Assembly (NCBI RefSeq): GCF_035594125.1
Contig: NC_087168.1
Location: 16,730,650-16,794,649, forward strand
Length of the DNA: 64,000 bases
Source: Scylla paramamosain
Lineage: Eukaryota > Arthropoda > Malacostraca > Decapoda > Portunidae
Direction: 5' to 3'
In this document: positions 58,445 through 64,000 of the stretch, piece after piece
Layout of the letters: every line of letters begins with the position of its first letter
Numbering within the stretch: position 1 is the first letter of the stretch
The notes under the pieces: model-generated
The model's input: the letters and a program-made list of their open reading frames with translations, nothing else
The model's database searches: none
What the model was told of the DNA's origin: nothing
Position numbers and translations under genes: made by a program

Positions 58445-58900
58445 AGTGAGGTGCATGAATGGTGGCGAGGTTTAGAGGAGAGTTTCTTCAGGTGAGACAA
58501 GAGGTGAATGTGGAATGTTCGGAGGCGTTGAGTCAGTGTTGGCCTTGTTGGGATAAAGAGGCTAAGATTGAAAGGTTTTTGGTCTGGTAGGAATGTGTTT
58601 GAGTGAGGCATTTCTTTGTGTTTGTGTTTTTATTTTTTTTCCTTCTCCTCCTCCTCCTCCTCTCATCCTCCTCCTCCTCTTCCTGCTCCTCGTCCTCGTC
58701 CTCGTCCTTGTCCTCGTCCTCCTCCTACTACTACAGATGCTGCTCCTGGTGCTATTAAGTGATGATGCTGATAAAAAAAAAAAGATGAAATAGATCGTTA
58801 TAATATATGTACCGGTGTTGTCACTGCTGGTTACCATCCAACGGTAATAAAGCTATTGCTAATTATGACCTTTTACGTCACGCATTTCTGAGAAAAACCA
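57910..58900. other. Gene-free stretch
   Basis: No gene was seen. (GT)n is at about 58409-58444 and (CTC)n/(TCG)n pyrimidine tracts are at about 58640-58730. Confidence 0.5.
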
Positions 58901-58928
58901 AATGTGATTATGATTATGGGACAGTTTG

Positions 58929-58930
<2 letters not shown>

Positions 58931-58974
<44 letters not shown>

Positions 58975-58991
58975 TGATATACTCCGTCTCG

Positions 58992-59070
<79 letters not shown>

Positions 59071-59270
59071 AGCAAAAAATCTGCTCTCCAAACCGTAGAG
59101 AAGTGGCAGCTATTTGTCTGTGTCGACGATAATGTGAGGTTAGGGTAAGTGTTTTCTGCCCGCGCGCGCGCACGTGCGTGTGTGTGTGTGTATGTGTGTC
59201 AACAAATCGCTCGTGTTTGATCACTTATGTAACTTTCATATAATTATTATAGTTGTTGTTGTTGTTGCTA

Positions 59271-59308
<38 letters not shown>

Positions 59309-59345
59309 GTTATTATTATTATTATTGTTATTGTTGTTGTTATTA

Positions 59346-59396
<51 letters not shown>

Positions 59397-59452
59397 TTAT
59401 TTCTTCTTCCTTTTCTTCTTACTACTACTACTATTACTACTACTACTACTAC

Positions 59453-59522
<70 letters not shown>
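58931..59522. repeat. Dense microsatellite block: (CA)n, (CT)n, (CG/TG)n, (TTA)n, (TAC)n, (TAG)n
   Basis: (CA)n 58931-58972, (CT)n about 58994-59067, alternating CG then TG at 59160-59192, and TTA/TTG/TAC/TAG trinucleotides 59246-59522. Confidence 0.95.
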
Positions 59523-59523
<1 letters not shown>

Positions 59524-60228
59524 ATAGCAACGATGGAATCCCCAGCATTCGATTCTTGCTTAACCGTCAAAGAGAGAGCAAACAGTATCATAAATAGGCA
59601 AGTCGCAACAAGAGGGAATGATTTATTGGCATCAAAAAAGAACATTAATTTAGAGCTTCATACTAAATTAAACGCTTATTATTTATGTACCCCTAAGTGT
59701 ATTTTGCTATTCAATATTACGCTTTCTATGTACGAGTGTTTTCCTTACTATCCACGTGTCTTTCTTTTCTTTATTGTGACTTTCTATGTACTTTATTGTC
59801 GATTTTTTCTGCTCTTTTTATACTATTTTCTTGTCTTCTTTTTTGTTGTGTCAGTATCTCTACTAATCTACTTTGTTGTTCTTTCTTTGTTCTTCCTCAC
59901 TTGCTCTTTCCTTTTTGTTCAGTTCCTTTACTAATCTGCTTTGTTTTTTTTTCTCCTTTTTTCTTCTTCATCTGTTCTCCCTTCTTTGGTCTACTTTCTT
60001 TGTTCTAAATGTCTTTATTCTAATATACATTGTTCTTTCTCCTCTGTTCTTCCTTATTTGTTCTTCCTTCTTTATTCTTCCCTCTTCGGTGTGACTTCTT
60101 TGTTCTAAACGTCTCTCTTCCATTATACTTTGTTTTCCTCCTTTATTCTCCCATTTTTTATATTTCTTTTTGTTTTTCTTCCTCTACTCCAACTCTGTAC
60201 TAATTCCCTCTTGCTTCTATCCCCACAG

Positions 60229-60459
60229 ACACCTGGAGACGAAGGCGGCAGAGAGAGAGAGGCACCGACTGTCAGGTTCCTCCCAGCTCAACACAACACT
60301 ACCTCGGCCCCCTACCCCTTCTCCTTCCCGCCCCCCTGCACGTGTAAAGGCTGCTGGTGATGGCGCGGGCGTGGGTGTGGGCCTGGCGCTGCGTGTGGGG
60401 TGTCTCTCTGCTGGTTTCTACATTTGCTCAAGAACTTGATAATGAGAATTCAGTTTTGG
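60229..60459 (+). CDS. First coding exon of an unidentified secreted or membrane protein (partial)
   Basis: The exon is bounded by acceptor ccccacag (60221-60228) and donor GTAAGT (60460-60465). The ATG is at 60360. An in-frame TAA at 60345-60347 excludes an upstream extension. The 33 complete codons begin MARAWVWAWRCVWGVSLLVS and continue TFAQELDNENSVL, with one base left over (phase 1). This is a textbook signal peptide: a charged residue near the N terminus, a hydrophobic core WGVSLLVSTF, and a likely cleavage site after TFA. The mature part starts with acidic, polar residues. The protein family cannot be told from so few residues. No following exon was recognised up to the window end, so the next intron exceeds 3.5 kb. 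The upstream 5' UTR part (60229-60359) is GC-rich and must be joined to an earlier exon. Confidence 0.65.
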
Positions 60460-60540
60460 GTAAGTTTTTTTTTTTTTTTTCTGTGGTTCGTTGTCTTTAG
60501 TGTTTTGAGTGATTATTTGCATTATTTTCTAAGTTTATTA

Positions 60541-60985
60541 CTCAAGAAGTCAAAGAGACAGTCAGTCAGTCATTATTCAGTCAGCCTTTTGGACTGCCTG
60601 TCATTCAGTCTGTTGTCCAGTTAGTTGTTCAGGTATTCAGTCAGTCATCCATCTTATTATTCAGTCAGTCAGTCAGTCAAATAGTCCACATCGAGCCAGC
60701 TGTCCATTCAGTCTGTCAGCCAACCAATCAGTCATTCATTCAGTGAGTTACTTTATTAATTAGCCAGTTAGTTAATTGGACAGTCAGTTGATCACCCAAT
60801 CTATCAGCGTATCACTCAACTAAGAAGTCAGTTAGTTAATCAGTCAGTCAACCATTGAACCATCCATCCATCCATCCATTTACCCATCCAGGCAACCAGA
60901 TAATCAGTCAGTCAGTTAATAATTTTGTCAGTCAGTCAGTCTTTCAGTTAATCATTCATTTAATCAATCAGTCACTTTACTTAAG
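60541..60985. repeat. Degenerate (CAGT)n tetranucleotide array
   Basis: cagtcagt phrases recur throughout about 445 bp with many substitutions, just downstream of the signal-peptide exon. Confidence 0.8.
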
Positions 60986-61285
60986 ATCACAATGAAAGCA
61001 TTCCCTCACAAGTAAATTTTCATAGCCACTCAGTCACCCCACAACACACTCATGAGGAAGCAAAGCAGTGGTGTGAGTGCGTGTCTGTGTGATGTTGTCT
61101 CAGGTAATGAAGTGACGTGACTTTGCCTAGTACCGCCACTTATGAATTATGTACCTCTTTGCCGTGCCTCACTCTACCTGTCACCACCTGCTAGTATTTC
61201 CTTGTACTCACTCGTCACAAATGAGAAAGAAAAGAAGCTTGCGTGCTCTCTTGAAATAAACAGGTGTCTATGTCTTACCTGCCTG

Positions 61286-61321
<36 letters not shown>

Positions 61322-61868
61322 TGGAGGAAGAACAAGAAAGAAAAGATCTGATTGTTTTAATTACCTATATGTAATTATTGTAACTCCAGTGATTAGTTGT
61401 AGGAATTGTTTGTTGATTTTGGTGTTCATTATGATTGTTATTGGCTTTTGTTATTATTCACTTTGTTATTTGTTATTTTTGTTCTATTTTATTTTTTTTC
61501 ACTTTTATTTATTTCATATTATTAATTTATGATTAATTTATTTACGTATTTTTTACTTAATTTTCTTCTTCTTCGTATCATTATCATCATCATCATTACC
61601 ATCATTATCATCATTGCCATCATTCAGTAATATATAAACACTTTGTCCCGCTAGTAATCTTTAAAAGCGGTGTCATATGTCACCCTTGTTGCGATACAAA
61701 TAAAAGTAACCAATCAAATAAAGAGCCACTCACTTCACCAAACTCTGCGGTATTGACTTGCGGTATTTAACTCTGCGGCGCTAAACGGAACATTTCAAAG
61801 TTCAGCAACACTTACCGGTTACACTTGAAATCACAGAATGTCGATAACTATTGAGATTTGTTGTCATG

Positions 61869-61907
<39 letters not shown>

Positions 61908-62087
61908 ATCCATCAATTTATCTAGTATCTACCATTCTACCTGTTTGTCTATCTATTCATCTACATATCTACCTACTTATGTATGTATTTCTCGATTTAT
62001 CAATCAGTTAATTAATCCATCAGTCAATCATTCAATCAGTTGGTCTATCTAATCTGTCAATCAATCACTCAATCAATCAATCAATCA

Positions 62088-62156
<69 letters not shown>

Positions 62157-62454
62157 CCTACCTACCTACCTACCTACTATTCATTCATCTTCACAATGCC
62201 AGCACTGTCAACACGAGTAGCAGCACTGCCGTAGCTAGAGACGCGTTGAAATCACCAAGGGAGAAGCATGTATTTTTTCTCCCAGTCGGCAGTGCAGACA
62301 CAAAAATGCTTCAAAGTGTTGTTCATAGATGGCGGTCGGTGTTCAGTTATGAGATTTGCCGCCAGATAGCACCGCTGTCGCCTGACTAGCTTGAAAGCTT
62401 ACCAATAGAGGACGGTGTTCTAGTAGCACTGTGACAAGTAGATCATTCATTTAA
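60986..62454. other. Gene-free intronic stretch (putative)
   Basis: No exon was recognised. It contains (CA)n near 61289-61320, (TTTC)n at 61865-61905 and a compound AATC/TATC/TACC array at 62058-62175. Confidence 0.6.
62058..62175. repeat. Compound (AATC)n-(TATC)n-(TACC)n array
   Basis: Three tetranucleotide blocks that differ by single substitutions follow one another, showing local motif drift. Confidence 0.95.
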
Positions 62455-62560
62455 TTATTTTTTAACTGATAAACTCTGGAACTCCCTGCCTGCTTCTGTA
62501 TTTCCTCCTACCTTTGTGACTTGAACTCCCTCAAGTGGGAGTTTTCAAGACACATCTAAT
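62455..62560 (+). pseudogene. Possible non-LTR retroelement tail fragment
   Basis: The plus strand reads DKLWNSLPASVFPPT in one frame and then DLNSLKWEFSRHI and a stop in the next, with one frameshift. This resembles the C-terminal WNSLPxSVxxxxxLxxFKxxLxxH signature found after many arthropod reverse transcriptases. It is short, so the call is tentative. Confidence 0.45.
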
Positions 62561-62830
62561 AATTCTGTTAATGTCCATCTTACATAAAAAAAAAAAATGC
62601 CAAAGATTTCTCTGGCGTTTTCATCGATATTATGTTTTCTAACTTTCTACAGCGTATTGGGACATTGTTTTCTAACTTTCTACACCGGATCAGAACAGTG
62701 ATATGAACCCCCAGCTCTGATAGAGACAATTGAAGCGTGTCTCTTTTCACGCTGTAGCTCCTCTTCACCTGACAGAGAATAGGTGTACGAGACAGAACCT
62801 GATGAGTGTAACTTGTAACCCGGAAACGCT

Positions 62831-62962
62831 ACCATGAACCCCATTAGGAACCCCACTAGGGACCACACCAAGAACCCCTCTCGGAAACCCACTAGAAAAC
62901 CCACCAAGAAACCCACCAAGAAACCCACCAGGAACCCCACCAGATGCACCAGCAGAGGCCCC
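62831..62962. repeat. 12-bp minisatellite, 11 copies
   Basis: The unit accaagaaaccc and variants repeat 11 times with no length change (132 bp). Because 12 is a multiple of three, all frames stay open. The plus frame gives a (K/N)PT(K/R) tetrapeptide array; the minus frame gives GFLV repeats. No sign that either is translated. Confidence 0.9.
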
Positions 62963-63402
62963 ATGTACGTAAGCCATGTCGTAAGCCAGCATAGCGAGAC
63001 ACATGGCTTATCGCTGCGTAACCATCAGGAGAGACCTTTGTCCTTTGGAGTCACTTAGCTGGTGAAAATATATATGAGGTCATTACACCACGGCAGGAGT
63101 ACTCGTGGTGGCGGGCAGGCAAACAGTAGCAGCAAGAAGGGCACGGCACGGGCCACTCAAAGGCTGGAGGGGCGGAGGGATACGTGCTTATATAAATGGG
63201 GCTCTGAACGTGATGTATGGCTTGCCCTTCATTCCTGCCATTCCTCCCTGTACCTGTCATAGTAACACGCCATGATAGTGAAGAATAGAGGAAAGACTTG
63301 ACTCTCTGTGCTCCCTTACCTGAGAAACACGTGACCTGCAGGTGCTGGTGTCAAAGAGTTGGTGTTTGATTTTCTGACCCTTGGAATTCCTATGGGAGGT
63401 GC
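62963..63402. other. Stretch with a possible core promoter, no gene seen
   Basis: TATATAA is at 63189-63195 and an arthropod-initiator-like TCATTC at 63229-63234. The spacing of about 40 bp is longer than usual. No coding exon was recognised downstream within the window. Confidence 0.25.
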
Positions 63403-63848
<446 letters not shown>

Positions 63849-63851
<3 letters not shown>

Positions 63852-64000
63852 TCGCAATATAGACGACAGCTTTCACTCATAAGGATTCACACGAAGTACA
63901 GCACAGCGTATCAACCCGCGTGATGTATTATAATATCGCTATAAGCACTAGTGTCCTCCCTCCCCCTCTTCTCTCCCTGACCACCGATAAACATGAAGAG
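63849..64000. other. Window end, no feature seen
   Basis: Ordinary sequence with no open frame or motif that I can support. Confidence 0.4.

Noticed and set aside
59697..60094. Phe/Leu-rich frames resembling membrane segments
   Set aside because: T- and C-rich intronic sequence upstream of the acceptor at 60228. Three overlapping frames look alike, as composition predicts.

Overview
The window looks like nuclear genomic DNA from an arthropod, most likely a decapod crustacean. It has spliced genes with GT..AG introns, AT-rich introns full of very long (GA)n, (CA)n, (TA)n and (TTA)n microsatellites, a patch of TTAGG-type repeats (the arthropod telomere motif), and protein sequences that are clearly metazoan. 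The decapod assignment is inference from repeat style; no marker gene settles it.

Three complete protein-coding genes were rebuilt exon by exon with consistent splice phases. Arp2 (actin-related protein 2) lies on the minus strand at 10237-11: seven coding exons, 395 aa. Cyclin T, the regulatory subunit of P-TEFb, lies on the minus strand at 30477-16886: seven coding exons, 1179 aa, with one giant last exon holding polyQ, Lys/His-rich and proline-rich segments. KANSL2, a subunit of the NSL histone acetyltransferase complex, lies on the plus strand at 34633-43935: nine coding exons, 504 aa, and probably a non-coding first exon about 3 kb upstream. Cyclin T and KANSL2 are divergent; a perfect CRE palindrome and an ETS-type site sit just upstream of the cyclin T start.

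The right third (43936-64000) is repeat-dominated and gene-poor. One convincing coding exon is at 60229-60459: it begins with 5' UTR, has an in-frame stop just before the ATG, encodes a signal peptide, and ends at a consensus donor. It is the start of a secreted or membrane protein whose remaining exons were not found here. A GC-rich, CpG-rich patch at 56690-56840 is a candidate promoter and first exon for it.

Mobile elements are old and non-autonomous: a decayed mariner transposase (minus strand, about 34230-33607), a 406-bp hAT-like element with a near-perfect 8-bp target duplication (32916-33321), a Tigger/pogo-like element (about 39225-39766), and weaker SINE and retroelement scraps. Many minisatellites are present, including a triplicated 3' splice site in KANSL2. 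No RNA gene, CRISPR array or novel multi-gene system was found; the most interesting signals are how repeats meet splice sites, and short motif repeats in the cyclin T tail.
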